Shown piece by piece: positions 17,333-25,259 of a stretch of DNA of 56,269 nucleotides. The notes under the pieces are model-generated. The model saw only the letters and a list, made by a program, of their open reading frames with translations. It ran no database searches and was not told where the DNA came from. A program made the position numbers and the translations under genes. The DNA is taken from contig USDX01000011.1 of the NCBI GenBank assembly GCA_900553605.1, positions 1 through 56,269 on the forward strand, written 5' to 3'. Source of the stretch: an uncultured Eggerthella sp. (GTDB lineage Bacteria; Actinomycetota; Coriobacteriia; Coriobacteriales; Eggerthellaceae). How positions within the stretch are numbered: position 1 is the first letter of the stretch; every line of letters starts with the position of its first letter.

Positions 17333-19213
17333 TTACCAATACTGATCGTAGCGTTCCCGTACTCCCACCAAGGGCAAAGGAACCTCTATTAAGGATATAC
17401 CCTGTTCACCTAGGAATCCGCTAAATGCCTGTTTGAATTCTGCCACCGTATGCACCGTGGCCGTGGGTACCCCAAAGGCACCGGCCGCAGCGGCAAAATC
17501 AACCTTCTGAGGTGTTAGGAACAGCCTCTCGAAGTACGATTCGTCGGATTTTTGCGGCAGCATATCGAAGATGGCACCGCCGTTGTTGTTCAGGAGCACG
17601 ATAACGATGCTGGGCCTTGGCGATCCTTGGCGTTCACGCAGAAGCATTTCCCCCTGCAGCGCCAGTGAATTCAGGTCGTGCAGCAGGGTTAAATCGCCCG
17701 TAACCATAACGGTTTGCTTGAAGCTTTGCGCTGCGCCCAATGCCGTGGAAACGGTTCCGTCGATGCCGTTAAGGCCGCGGTTTGCCAACACAGTAAGGTG
17801 CTTCGCCTGACTTACGTAGAAGGCATCGAGCGCACGGACCGACATGCTATTTGCCGTGAACAGCAAGCTTTCTGCGGGAATTTCCTCCAGCACCGCACGC
17901 AAGTAGGAACCTTCGAACTGGCTATCGACAGCGAAATCGGTTGCCAAAATGCGCTCGGTTCGGGCGCGGTCGATAAGCCCCCACTCGTGAACATTCTGCG
18001 GCAGGGGTGCATACGCCATAGATTCTTCTGGGTTGGGAACAGTCCCCGCTTCAAGCAAAGCCACCACGAAATCGAGCGGGTTTGCCGCCACGAACGTGGT
18101 GGTCTGCGAATTGAAGTCGCGCGTGGCCAGTGGATCCACCACGATCTGTGCAGCCTGGCAAGCTTCGATTGCCCGCGTTGCGCGCTTCGACACCGGATAG
18201 CGTCCGAAGCGAACCACCGCGTCGAAGGCGGGCATTTCATCTGACCCCATAATGCGGTCGTATCCGCAGATAACGGCAGGGTGGCCATACGTGCGCAAAT
18301 GAGAAAGCGGGTCGGCAAGCAAAGGCGCATCGAAGCGCTCAGCGAAAGCGAGGAGTGCTTGCGCCTCCCTGTCCCTTCGCGTGCTGTCGGCAACCGCTTC
18401 GGCAGAAAACGTTCCTTCACCGGCAAGAACCACCACGGTATGGGAATCGAGGAAATCCACCAGGGAAGCCGCATCGCGGGAAGAAAGCTCGTGTTCCGTG
18501 TGCACCAAAACAGGAAGATCGTCGGCAGCGGCAACGCGACCCGCATCAAACAAGTCGGGCATAGCAGTGTCGGGCACCAACGGCTCATCGAATGGGAAGT
18601 TCACATGCACGGGAGCCGAGGCGTGAGTCCCTGGAGCTGCGGCAATAACCGTTTCACGTGCAACCTGGCGCACGTGGGCAACATATTTAGGAGCATCGTT
18701 CGGCTCGGGCATGGCGAAGAAGCGGCGCACATGGTCGGAGAACGCCTTATTCTGATCGCACGTTTGCGGAGCGCCAAGCCCCTGCAGGCGCGCCGGCCTA
18801 TCGCCCGAAAGCACAATAAGGGGCACGCGGGAAATCTCCGCTTCCATCACCGCAGGATAATAATTGGCCAACGCCGTACCCGAGGTGCAGATAACGCACA
18901 CGGCACGCCCCGTTGCCTTAGCAATGCCCAAAGCAAAGAAGGCGGCGCCGCGCTCATCGATATCCAGGTACAAGTTGAACGCCGAGCCGAATCGGGCATG
19001 CGCCTCGTGGGCAATCATCGAAAGCGGAGTGGAACGCGAACCGGGGCTTACCACCACATCGCGCACGCCCGCGCGCATCAGCTCATCGAAGAACGCACCC
19101 ACATAAGTGCCCAACGCACGCTTCTTCTGCGCAATGGCAAGCTCAGGCGCACCAGGCGCATCGGGCGCCTGACCTTCTTCGCCAACCAGCAAATCCGCTC
19201 CCTTTTCGGCCAT
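17333..19213 (-). CDS. menD: SEPHCHC synthase (2-oxoglutarate decarboxylase), ThDP-dependent
   Basis: This 626-aa cytoplasmic enzyme joins isochorismate and 2-oxoglutarate, the first committed step to menaquinone. Conserved blocks are VVVSPGSRSTPLS, TSGTALANYYPAVMEAE (with the ThDP-activating Glu), LANRGLNGIDGTVSTALG, the metal/ThDP motif VTGDLTLLHDLNS and NNNGGAIFDMLPQ. The family core starts at about residue 33 (GTYVGAFFDELMRAGV), so there is an acidic, Pro/Ala-rich extension of ~32 residues before it. The ATG lies three bases after the menF stop, indicating translational coupling. menH follows after 35 bp. Confidence 0.96.
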   Translation of the reverse strand: MAEKGADLLVGEEGQAPDAPGAPELAIAQKKRALGTYVGAFFDELMRAGVRDVVVSPGSRSTPLSMIAHEAHARFGSAFNLYLDIDERGAAFFALGIAKATGRAVCVICTSGTALANYYPAVMEAEISRVPLIVLSGDRPARLQGLGAPQTCDQNKAFSDHVRRFFAMPEPNDAPKYVAHVRQVARETVIAAAPGTHASAPVHVNFPFDEPLVPDTAMPDLFDAGRVAAADDLPVLVHTEHELSSRDAASLVDFLDSHTVVVLAGEGTFSAEAVADSTRRDREAQALLAFAERFDAPLLADPLSHLRTYGHPAVICGYDRIMGSDEMPAFDAVVRFGRYPVSKRATRAIEACQAAQIVVDPLATRDFNSQTTTFVAANPLDFVVALLEAGTVPNPEESMAYAPLPQNVHEWGLIDRARTERILATDFAVDSQFEGSYLRAVLEEIPAESLLFTANSMSVRALDAFYVSQAKHLTVLANRGLNGIDGTVSTALGAAQSFKQTVMVTGDLTLLHDLNSLALQGEMLLRERQGSPRPSIVIVLLNNNGGAIFDMLPQKSDESYFERLFLTPQKVDFAAAAGAFGVPTATVHTVAEFKQAFSGFLGEQGISLIEVPLPLVGVRERYDQYW

Positions 19214-19216
19214 GGC

Positions 19217-20482
19217 CTATTCGCCCCCTTCGTCCCCAGGTGCCTCAAACGCACTCAAGATAGTTTTCAGCTTCAGATCGATCTCGTTGAATTCCGCAGC
19301 GGCATCGCTGCCTTCCACAATGCCGCACCCGGCATAAAGCCAGCCGCGCTCACCGTCGAATACGCCCGATCGGATGGCCACGGAAAACTCCCCATCGCCA
19401 TCGGCATTCACATAGCCCACTGCACCACCGAAAAAGCCGCGGTTGTAACCCTCGGCTTCACGCAGCGTCATCAGCGCTTCGCCCACCGGAGTGCCGGAAA
19501 GCGCCGGAGTGGGATGCAGCTGGCTGGCAAGGCCCATAAGCGTGGTGCCCTCCATAACCTGTGCCGCCGCGGACGTATGCAGGTGCTGCACATGCTTTAG
19601 CACTTTGATCTGCGGTGTTGCAGGAATATCAACGTTATAACAATTGCGCGCAAACACTTCGCGCATGAATTTCACCACGTACTCATGCTCACGACGGTTC
19701 TTTTCGCTACCGAGTAGTTCGCCGGCCAAGGCCTTCTGCTCTTCCGGTGTTTCGCCGTGCGGGCACGTACCAGCAAGGCACATGCTTTCCACGTGCGTCC
19801 CCTTCTTGCGCAACAGCAGCTCGGGCGTGCAACCGCAGAAGAACACATCGCCGTAACGATACAGGAACACCGTGCCGCGGGCGCTGCCGTCAATCAGGTT
19901 CACCAGCACGTCCTTCGACGAAAACGGCTGGTCGGCCGTAAGCTCGATACGACGCGAAGGCACAAGTTTTTCAATCTTGCCCGACGCAATGCGACCAAGT
20001 CCCATATCCATGATGCGTTGCCACTCGTCAAAGGAATCGCGCTGCAACGAATATGCCATGGTGCGATGGGTGCGGGGCTTCGCTTCCTCGGCATGGCGTA
20101 CAAAGCGATCGACCCTGCCTTGATATACGGGCCCTAAGCTGTTCACCTGCAAGAACGACCCCTGCTCGTTTTGGATAAGCACCAACTCGGGCAGCATCAA
20201 GCGCAAACGTGGAAAGGCAGTCATCATGTCGTCAGCCGGCTTGGGGTTTTCGGCGTCAAAGCGGTTGAACGAAAAGAACACCGGCGCGAACCCTGCGTCC
20301 TGGCTTACCACGTCGGCTTCGCCCAGCGTTGCCAAAGCGATGCAGCGACCCAGACCCAAGTAGCGTATGGGGCGTTCCTTGTCGTAGTACACAAATTGAT
20401 CGGTAAAACCCTTCTGCAGCACGCAGAAGGCGTCAACGATATCGGTGTTCAGCGCCACCGTGCGCGAATAGAGCTTAGTCAT
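19217..20482 (-). CDS. menF: Isochorismate synthase
   Basis: The 421-aa chorismate-utilising enzyme isomerises chorismate to isochorismate, feeding MenD. The C-terminal chorismate-binding domain is clear: LAGTCPHGETPEEQ, VQHLHTSAAAQV, LHPTPALSGTPVGEAL, YNRGFFGGAVGYV and YAGCGIVEGSDAAAEFNE. The ATG at 20482 is chosen because AGGTGA lies eight bases upstream. It overlaps the end of mazG by eight bases (ATGACTAA), so translation of the two is coupled. An alternative GTG lies 12 bases further upstream. It is first of the men genes. Confidence 0.95.
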   Translation of the reverse strand: MTKLYSRTVALNTDIVDAFCVLQKGFTDQFVYYDKERPIRYLGLGRCIALATLGEADVVSQDAGFAPVFFSFNRFDAENPKPADDMMTAFPRLRLMLPELVLIQNEQGSFLQVNSLGPVYQGRVDRFVRHAEEAKPRTHRTMAYSLQRDSFDEWQRIMDMGLGRIASGKIEKLVPSRRIELTADQPFSSKDVLVNLIDGSARGTVFLYRYGDVFFCGCTPELLLRKKGTHVESMCLAGTCPHGETPEEQKALAGELLGSEKNRREHEYVVKFMREVFARNCYNVDIPATPQIKVLKHVQHLHTSAAAQVMEGTTLMGLASQLHPTPALSGTPVGEALMTLREAEGYNRGFFGGAVGYVNADGDGEFSVAIRSGVFDGERGWLYAGCGIVEGSDAAAEFNEIDLKLKTILSAFEAPGDEGGE

Positions 20483-21350
20483 GGGACGCTTCACCTACGT
20501 GCAACATCTTGGCCTGATCCCACAGCTGCTGCATCTCATCCATATCCAGCTCTTCGATACGCTTGCCTTGGCCCCATGCGGCGCCTTCCATAAAGGCCCA
20601 GCGCTCACGGAACTTGCGACACGTGGCACGCAGGGCCGTTTCGGCATCGATGCCTTCTTTGCGTGCCACGTTCACCAGGGAAAACAGCACATCGCCGAAC
20701 TCCAGCTCCTTCGCCTGAGCGTCATCGGAGCGGCATGCTTGCTTGAATTCGGCGATCTCTTCTTCCACCTTGGCCCACACGTCTTCGACGGTATCCCACT
20801 CGAACCCGGCGGCAACCGCCTTGCGGGAAATCTTGTAGGCCTGAAGCAGCGCTGGGAAGCTAACGGGCACACTGTCCAGCAACCCCTCAGGCTCTTCAGC
20901 CTGGGCATCGGCAGCGCTCTTTTCGGCGAGCTTCACGTTGTCCCAAATGGAAAGCACGTCTTCGGCAGAACCCGCAGCAGCTTCGCCGAACACATGCGGG
21001 TGGCGGCGAATCATCTTCGCGTTCACATCGCGGCATACGTCGGCAACGGTGAATTCGCTTGCGTCGGCGGCAATCTGGCTTTGGAGAACCACCTGCAAAA
21101 GAACATCGCCCAGCTCTTCACGAAGATGCGCCGCGTCGTGCTGCTCAATGGCATCGACAGCCTCGTACGCCTCTTCGATCATGTTGCGGGCGATGGATTC
21201 ATGGGTTTGCTCGCGGTCCCACGGACAGCCGTTCGGAGCGCGCAGAGCAGCTATGGTGTCAACGAAAGCAGCGAACGTTTCACCTGCCAATGGCGCACAC
21301 GAGGTGCCTTGCTGCGTTTCCCCTGCGCTCGTCTGACAGTTTTCGCTCAC
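20475..21350 (-). CDS. mazG: MazG nucleoside triphosphate pyrophosphohydrolase
   Basis: The 291-aa protein hydrolyses (d)NTPs to NMP and pyrophosphate, a house-cleaning activity. Two MazG-type units are visible. The first (about 25-130) has GCPWDREQTHESI, MIEEAYEAVDAI and the metal-binding REELGDVLLQVVLQ. The second (about 190-285) has KVEEEIAEF, ELEFGDVLFSLVNVARKEGID and CRKFRERW. The Ser/Thr/Gln-rich first 20 residues are variable. It starts 17 bp after the ACT-domain gene and overlaps menF by eight bases, so it sits in the men transcript. A link between nucleotide clean-up and quinone synthesis is not obvious. Confidence 0.93.
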   Translation of the reverse strand: MSENCQTSAGETQQGTSCAPLAGETFAAFVDTIAALRAPNGCPWDREQTHESIARNMIEEAYEAVDAIEQHDAAHLREELGDVLLQVVLQSQIAADASEFTVADVCRDVNAKMIRRHPHVFGEAAAGSAEDVLSIWDNVKLAEKSAADAQAEEPEGLLDSVPVSFPALLQAYKISRKAVAAGFEWDTVEDVWAKVEEEIAEFKQACRSDDAQAKELEFGDVLFSLVNVARKEGIDAETALRATCRKFRERWAFMEGAAWGQGKRIEELDMDEMQQLWDQAKMLHVGEASHD

Positions 21351-21367
21351 TGAGCTTCGCCTCCTGT

Positions 21368-21637
21368 TTAGATTTTGTACATGAACTGGAATACGTCTTC
21401 GCGCTGAACAATTACCTGAACGCCCAGCTCTTCGCCTTCCTTGGTGAGTGCTTCCTGAACCTCATTAAAGCCAGCGGTGTCGGCATCGAGGCGAACCAGC
21501 ATGGTCATGCTGAAGATGTTATCCAGAATGGTCTGGTTGATGTCGTCGATGCTTGCGCCCTTTTCTGCCAGGACACCGGAAATGCCAGCTACGATACCGG
21601 CGCGGTCTTTACCCAAAACCGAGATAACACAACGCAT
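21368..21637 (-). CDS. ACT-domain protein (UPF0237 type)
   Basis: The 89-aa protein is one ACT domain with the UPF0237 pattern: MRCVISVLGKDRAGIVAGIS at the N-terminus, ASIDDINQTI, then MLVRLDA. Stand-alone ACT proteins bind amino acids or similar small ligands and act as regulatory subunits, usually as dimers; the ligand here cannot be read. A ribosome site (GAAAGGAA) lies upstream of the ATG. It is the first gene of the apparent ACT-mazG-menF-D-H-B-EC transcript. Confidence 0.9.
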   Translation of the reverse strand: MRCVISVLGKDRAGIVAGISGVLAEKGASIDDINQTILDNIFSMTMLVRLDADTAGFNEVQEALTKEGEELGVQVIVQREDVFQFMYKI

Positions 21638-21697
21638 GAAAGATTCCTTTCGCTTTGCTTCCGCTCCTTGCGAAAGCTTCGGCCTACCTGCGGGAAC

Positions 21698-22276
21698 TTA
21701 GCGTCCCATCAAAAGCGACAGCGCCTCTGCGCGCGTCGCAGCATCTTCCCTGAATATACCACGCATGGCATTGGTGACTGTTTTCGCACCGGGCTTCTTA
21801 ACACCGCGCATGCTCATGCACAGATGCTCCGCTTCCATAACCACAGCGACGCCGCGGGGGTTCAGCTGCTCTACCAAAGTATCGGCCACCTGCGAGGTAA
21901 GGCGTTCCTGCACCTGAGGGCGACGAGCATATACCTCAACCAGGCGAGCCAGCTTGGAAATACCGCAGATCTTGCCCGATTCGGAAGGCAGATATGCGAT
22001 GTGAGCCTTGCCGAAGAACGGTACCAGGTGGTGCTCGCACATGGAGAAGAACGGGATGTCGTGAACGATCACCATTTCATCGTGGTGTTCGTCGAAAAGC
22101 GTTTCAAAATGAACGGCTGGGTCTTGATGCAGACCAGCAAAGCATTCTTCGTACATACGGGCCACGCGAGCTGGGGTTTCAAGCAGCCCCTCGCGGTTCG
22201 GGTCTTCGCCGACGCCTTCCAAAATCAGGCGCACGCCCTGCTCGATCTTTGCCAAATCCATATCGTTACTTGCCAT
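21698..22276 (-). CDS. folE: GTP cyclohydrolase I
   Basis: The ~192-aa enzyme opens GTP to 7,8-dihydroneopterin triphosphate, the first step of folate synthesis. Zinc ligands are seen in FSMCEHHLVPFFG and LCMSMRGVKKPG, and the substrate region in SKLARLVEVYARRPQVQERL. Length is normal for the decameric type I enzyme. Two adjacent ATGs exist; the second (22276) has GGAAGG five bases upstream and is preferred. It precedes the ACT gene by about 60 bp and may or may not share its transcript. Confidence 0.95.
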   Translation of the reverse strand: MASNDMDLAKIEQGVRLILEGVGEDPNREGLLETPARVARMYEECFAGLHQDPAVHFETLFDEHHDEMVIVHDIPFFSMCEHHLVPFFGKAHIAYLPSESGKICGISKLARLVEVYARRPQVQERLTSQVADTLVEQLNPRGVAVVMEAEHLCMSMRGVKKPGAKTVTNAMRGIFREDAATRAEALSLLMGR

Positions 22277-22452
22277 CATTGCCTTCCAGCCAATAGAAAA
22301 TGTATAGAACCATTGTAGCGCGTCTACCCATTCCTGCGCTACAGCGAAGAGCCATGCCCCACATCGTCACAAGCATGGCAGCACCGCCCGAAGACGAAGC
22401 CTAGGCGGGGCAAAGCCGCCGCAACGGGCCGAACTGCCGTAACGGGCTGAAG

Positions 22453-23238
22453 CTACAGGTCCAATTCCACCGAAACGGGGCAATGGTCTGACCCCATGAT
22501 CTCGGAATAAATGTTGGCCATCTGCACCTTTTCACGCAGCGCTTCGCTCACCAGGAAATAGTCGATGCGCCACCCTGCGTTATTGGCGCGGGCATGGAAA
22601 CGGTAGCTCCACCAGGAGTAGGCACCTTCGGTTGCAGGGTTTAAGTAGCGGAACGTATCGATGAAGCCCGCATCCAAAAGGCAGGTGAACTTGGCGCGCT
22701 CTTCATCGGAAAAGCCAGGATTGCCGCGATTGGAACGCGGGTTCTTCAGGTCGATTTCCTGATGAGCAACGTTGAAATCGCCACACATCACAACGGGCTT
22801 TGCGTTTCCCGTCTGGCCATTGGGAAGTACGCCTTCCTCCAAGCCTTTGCAGATATCGCGGAACCTATCGTCCCAGGCCATACGGTGGTCAAGGCGCGCA
22901 AGTTCACTTTGAGCATTAGGCGTGTATACGTTTACGAACCAGTACTGTGCGAATTCGCAGATCACCACGCGTCCCTCGGTATCCAGCTCCGGCACGCCTA
23001 CCTCGTGAATTACCTGCAGCGGCTCTTCCTTGCAGAACACCGCTGTACCAGAATAGCCTTTGCGCTCGGCATAGCTCCAACACTGATGGTACCCAGGAAG
23101 GTCCATCTCAATCTGGCCTTCTTGCAGTTTCGTTTCCTGGAGCGCGAACACATCGGCATCAAGCTCGTCGAAGGCGTCCATGAACCCCTTCTTCATAACA
23201 GCGCGCAAACCGTTAACGTTCCAGGAGACCAATCGCAT
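22453..23238 (-). CDS. xth: Exodeoxyribonuclease III (AP endonuclease)
   Basis: The 261-aa EEP-superfamily nuclease acts on abasic sites and 3' ends in base excision repair. Catalytic motifs are intact: RLVSWNVNGLRA, LQETKLQE, CGDFNVAHQEIDL, NAGWRIDYFLVS and the C-terminal GSDHCPV. The ATG at 23238 follows AAAGGTG, and the family always begins M-x-L-x-S-W-N. The five residues encoded upstream (MKGAF) are therefore excluded. Two hairpins lie between it and the gene upstream. Confidence 0.96.
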   Translation of the reverse strand: MRLVSWNVNGLRAVMKKGFMDAFDELDADVFALQETKLQEGQIEMDLPGYHQCWSYAERKGYSGTAVFCKEEPLQVIHEVGVPELDTEGRVVICEFAQYWFVNVYTPNAQSELARLDHRMAWDDRFRDICKGLEEGVLPNGQTGNAKPVVMCGDFNVAHQEIDLKNPRSNRGNPGFSDEERAKFTCLLDAGFIDTFRYLNPATEGAYSWWSYRFHARANNAGWRIDYFLVSEALREKVQMANIYSEIMGSDHCPVSVELDL

Positions 23239-23257
23239 AAAAGCACCTTTCAATCAA

Positions 23258-23332
23258 AGTGGCAAAAGAGGTTAACCCCCTTTTGCCACTCCTAACGAAT
23301 CTGAATAGGAAAAGGGGCTAAACCCCTTTTCC
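23258..23332 (-). promoter_or_regulatory. Two consecutive hairpins ahead of xth
   Basis: Hairpin one pairs 23258-23268 with 23280-23290 around GGTTAACC. Hairpin two pairs GGAAAAGGGG (23308-23317) with 23323-23332. Both have A/T-rich flanks of the stem but no separate T-run. They lie between the membrane-protein stop and the xth ribosome site, so terminator, processing site or attenuator are all possible. Confidence 0.4.
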
Positions 23333-23339
23333 GTCAAAG

Positions 23340-23951
23340 CTATTTCTTCTTCTTGCTTGCCTTCTTCTGAGCTTGGCGCACTGCTTTGTCATAGCCCTGC
23401 TCGCGCAGAGGACGCAGCTGGTTGGTGTCGATGCGCATACCCATGAAGAAGAAGAACCAAGAAGCAATCATCAGGCCAATCGAAATGAACGGCTGCTGAG
23501 GAATAAGCAGCGAAAGCACGATGGCAATAATCATGCCTACGAAACCAACGCCCGAATAAACCATACGCTTTCGGTTCAGGCGCTTGAACTCTGCCGTGTC
23601 GGGAACGAAGCGGTTAACTTCCTTGTTACGCTCACGACGCGCCTCGCGGTCGGCACGCTTAACCTGCTTGTTATGCTTTTCGATTTCCTTCTGTTCTTCC
23701 TTGGAAAGCGAAGGAGCTTCTTCCGCCTTACGAGCAGACTGGGCCACCTGGGTCTTCTTAGGAGCTTTCGCGGGAGCCGGCTCCTGTTTCTTGGAGCCGC
23801 CGAACAACCCCTTCTTCTCAGGCTTTGCCGATGTGGTACGCACCGAAGACGCAGCCTTCGAAACCGGCTTGGCGGAAGCTGCACTCTTGCGGGTAGCGCC
23901 ACGCTTCTGGTCGCTGGTGTATCGCTCGTTCATGGGGTTTCGCTGAGACAT
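23340..23951 (-). CDS. Two-span membrane protein with basic N-terminal tail
   Basis: The 203-aa protein has a long Lys/Ala/Ser-rich, intrinsically disordered N-terminal half (KSAASAKPVSKAASS, KKGLFGGSKKQEPAP). A charged probable coiled-coil stretch (SKEEQKEIEKHNKQVKRADR, about 85-120) follows, then two hydrophobic helices (about 136-156 and 160-177) and a C-terminal KKASKKKK. Both ends should be cytoplasmic. I do not recognise the family. The basic ends may contact nucleic acid or acidic lipid, but this is a guess. It begins about 34 bp after purC. Confidence 0.75.
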   Translation of the reverse strand: MSQRNPMNERYTSDQKRGATRKSAASAKPVSKAASSVRTTSAKPEKKGLFGGSKKQEPAPAKAPKKTQVAQSARKAEEAPSLSKEEQKEIEKHNKQVKRADREARRERNKEVNRFVPDTAEFKRLNRKRMVYSGVGFVGMIIAIVLSLLIPQQPFISIGLMIASWFFFFMGMRIDTNQLRPLREQGYDKAVRQAQKKASKKKK

Positions 23952-23985
23952 CCCTTGATTCTCCTTGTTGTGTTTTCGTCGGGGC

Positions 23986-24861
23986 CTACTGGGCTACAAA
24001 CGTCTTGCCCGTGATTTTCTCGTAAGCCTGAATGTACTTTTCGCTGGTCTTCTTGATGATATCTTCGGGCAGACGCGGTGGGTTGCCGGTGCGATCCCAG
24101 TTGGCGTTGAGCCAATTGCGCACGAACTGCTTGTCGAAGCTGGGCTGCTCTTCGCCAACCTTATAGGTGTCGGCTGCCCAGAAACGGGAAGAGTCGGGGG
24201 TCAGAACCTCGTCGCCCAGAATGATCTTGCCATCGTATACGCCGAACTCGAACTTGGTATCGGCGATGATGATGCCGCGCTCCTTGGCATGGCTTGCAGC
24301 CGTTTCGTACACCTTGATGGTAAGGTCGCGAATGGCGGCAGCGTCTTCAGCGCCAATCAGCTTTTCGCACTGCTCGAAGCTGATGTTCTCGTCGTGGTCG
24401 CCGATCTCGGCCTTCGTGGAAGGGGTGAAGATGGTTTCAGGCAGCTTAGAGGAATTTACCAGGCCTTCGGGGAGCTGAATGCCACATACAGCGCCCGTCT
24501 TCTGGTAGTCCTTCAAACCGGAACCGGTAAGGTAGCCGCGCACAATGCACTCAACGGGGAACATGTTGGCCTTCTTTACCAGCATGAAGCGGCCGGCAAG
24601 CTTATCGGCATAGGGCTTGAACTGCTCGGGGAGGTCGGCAACGTCGGCAGAGATAAGATGGTTGTCCACCACGTCGGACAGAAGGTCGAACCAGAAGCAA
24701 GAAAGCTGCGTGAGCACCTGGCCCTTATAGGGGATTTCGTCTTCCAGAATATAGTCGAAAGCAGAAATACGATCGGACGCAACCAGCAGCAGCTTGTCGC
24801 CCAAATCGTACAGATCGCGCACCTTTCCCTGTGCATCGGGTTTGATGTCGATTACAGACAT
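23986..24861 (-). CDS. purC: SAICAR synthase (phosphoribosylaminoimidazole-succinocarboxamide synthase)
   Basis: The 291-aa enzyme condenses CAIR with aspartate using ATP in purine synthesis. Signature blocks: GKVRDLYDLGDKLLLVASD, RISAFDYIL, ECIVRGYLTGSGLKDY, IIADTKFEFG and GDEVLTPDSSRFW. The ATG at 24861 is preceded by GAAGGA five bases away; the longer frame upstream lacks this. Other purine genes in the window (purB, purD, purA) are not adjacent, so the pathway is scattered here. Confidence 0.96.
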   Translation of the reverse strand: MSVIDIKPDAQGKVRDLYDLGDKLLLVASDRISAFDYILEDEIPYKGQVLTQLSCFWFDLLSDVVDNHLISADVADLPEQFKPYADKLAGRFMLVKKANMFPVECIVRGYLTGSGLKDYQKTGAVCGIQLPEGLVNSSKLPETIFTPSTKAEIGDHDENISFEQCEKLIGAEDAAAIRDLTIKVYETAASHAKERGIIIADTKFEFGVYDGKIILGDEVLTPDSSRFWAADTYKVGEEQPSFDKQFVRNWLNANWDRTGNPPRLPEDIIKKTSEKYIQAYEKITGKTFVAQ

Positions 24862-25110
24862 GACCGTCCTTCCGTCTGAGTTTGTTGACAGAACTCTATT
24901 ATGGAACATCTTGCGCAGCAGCGCATGAAAAAGAAGCAGTACTTGTACCGATTCACAACTACTGCGATTAATGCTTGGCGCCGAACGCGCAAAAACCTCC
25001 GCAAATATCTAGTTTCGGAAGCGCAACCGCCTAGCCAGCGCCAGCCCAACTTGGCATGGCCCCTCGTTGTTGCAGCGGTCCGCACAACCGTTTTGCCAAG
25101 ACCAGCTCAA

Positions 25111-25223
25111 GAAAGGCGGCTGTGATCCAAGTCCAGCAAAAAGGCGCCCACGATCCAGGGCCAAGCCCAGAAAGAAAGGTGCCCGTGATTCAAGCCCAAG
25201 CCCCAGCCAACAAGAAAGGCGCC
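25111..25223. repeat. Decayed tandem repeat, ~3.5 units of 27-40 bp
   Basis: Units beginning GAAAGGCGGC, AAAAGGCGCC, GAAAGGTGCC and GAAAGGCGCC start near 25111, 25138, 25174 and 25214. Each continues TGTGATCCAAG(CC)CAGCC-like. They look like diverged copies of one unit, and the last forms one arm of the terminator. Confidence 0.6.
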
Positions 25224-25239
25224 TGTGCGGGCGCCTTTC
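25214..25239 (-). terminator. Terminator after the histidine-kinase gene
   Basis: A perfect 10-bp stem (GAAAGGCGCC 25214-25223 with 25230-25239) lies 20 bp after the kinase stop; on the minus strand it is followed by the weak TTGTTGG. Confidence 0.6.
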
Positions 25240-25259
25240 AAAGCTAGTTCGCTCTAAAA

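Larger units (their letters stand above)
24862..25259. other. Intergenic region between purC and the histidine-kinase gene
   Basis: The half next to purC (24862-25090) should contain the purC promoter, but I find no convincing -35/-10 pair at 16-18 bp spacing and no riboswitch. The other half is the decayed tandem repeat and terminator listed separately. Confidence 0.5.

Noticed and set aside
24862..25090. Purine riboswitch or strong promoter upstream of purC
   Set aside because: No purine-aptamer core seen, and the best -10 (CATAAT) has its only -35-like partner 20 bases away.
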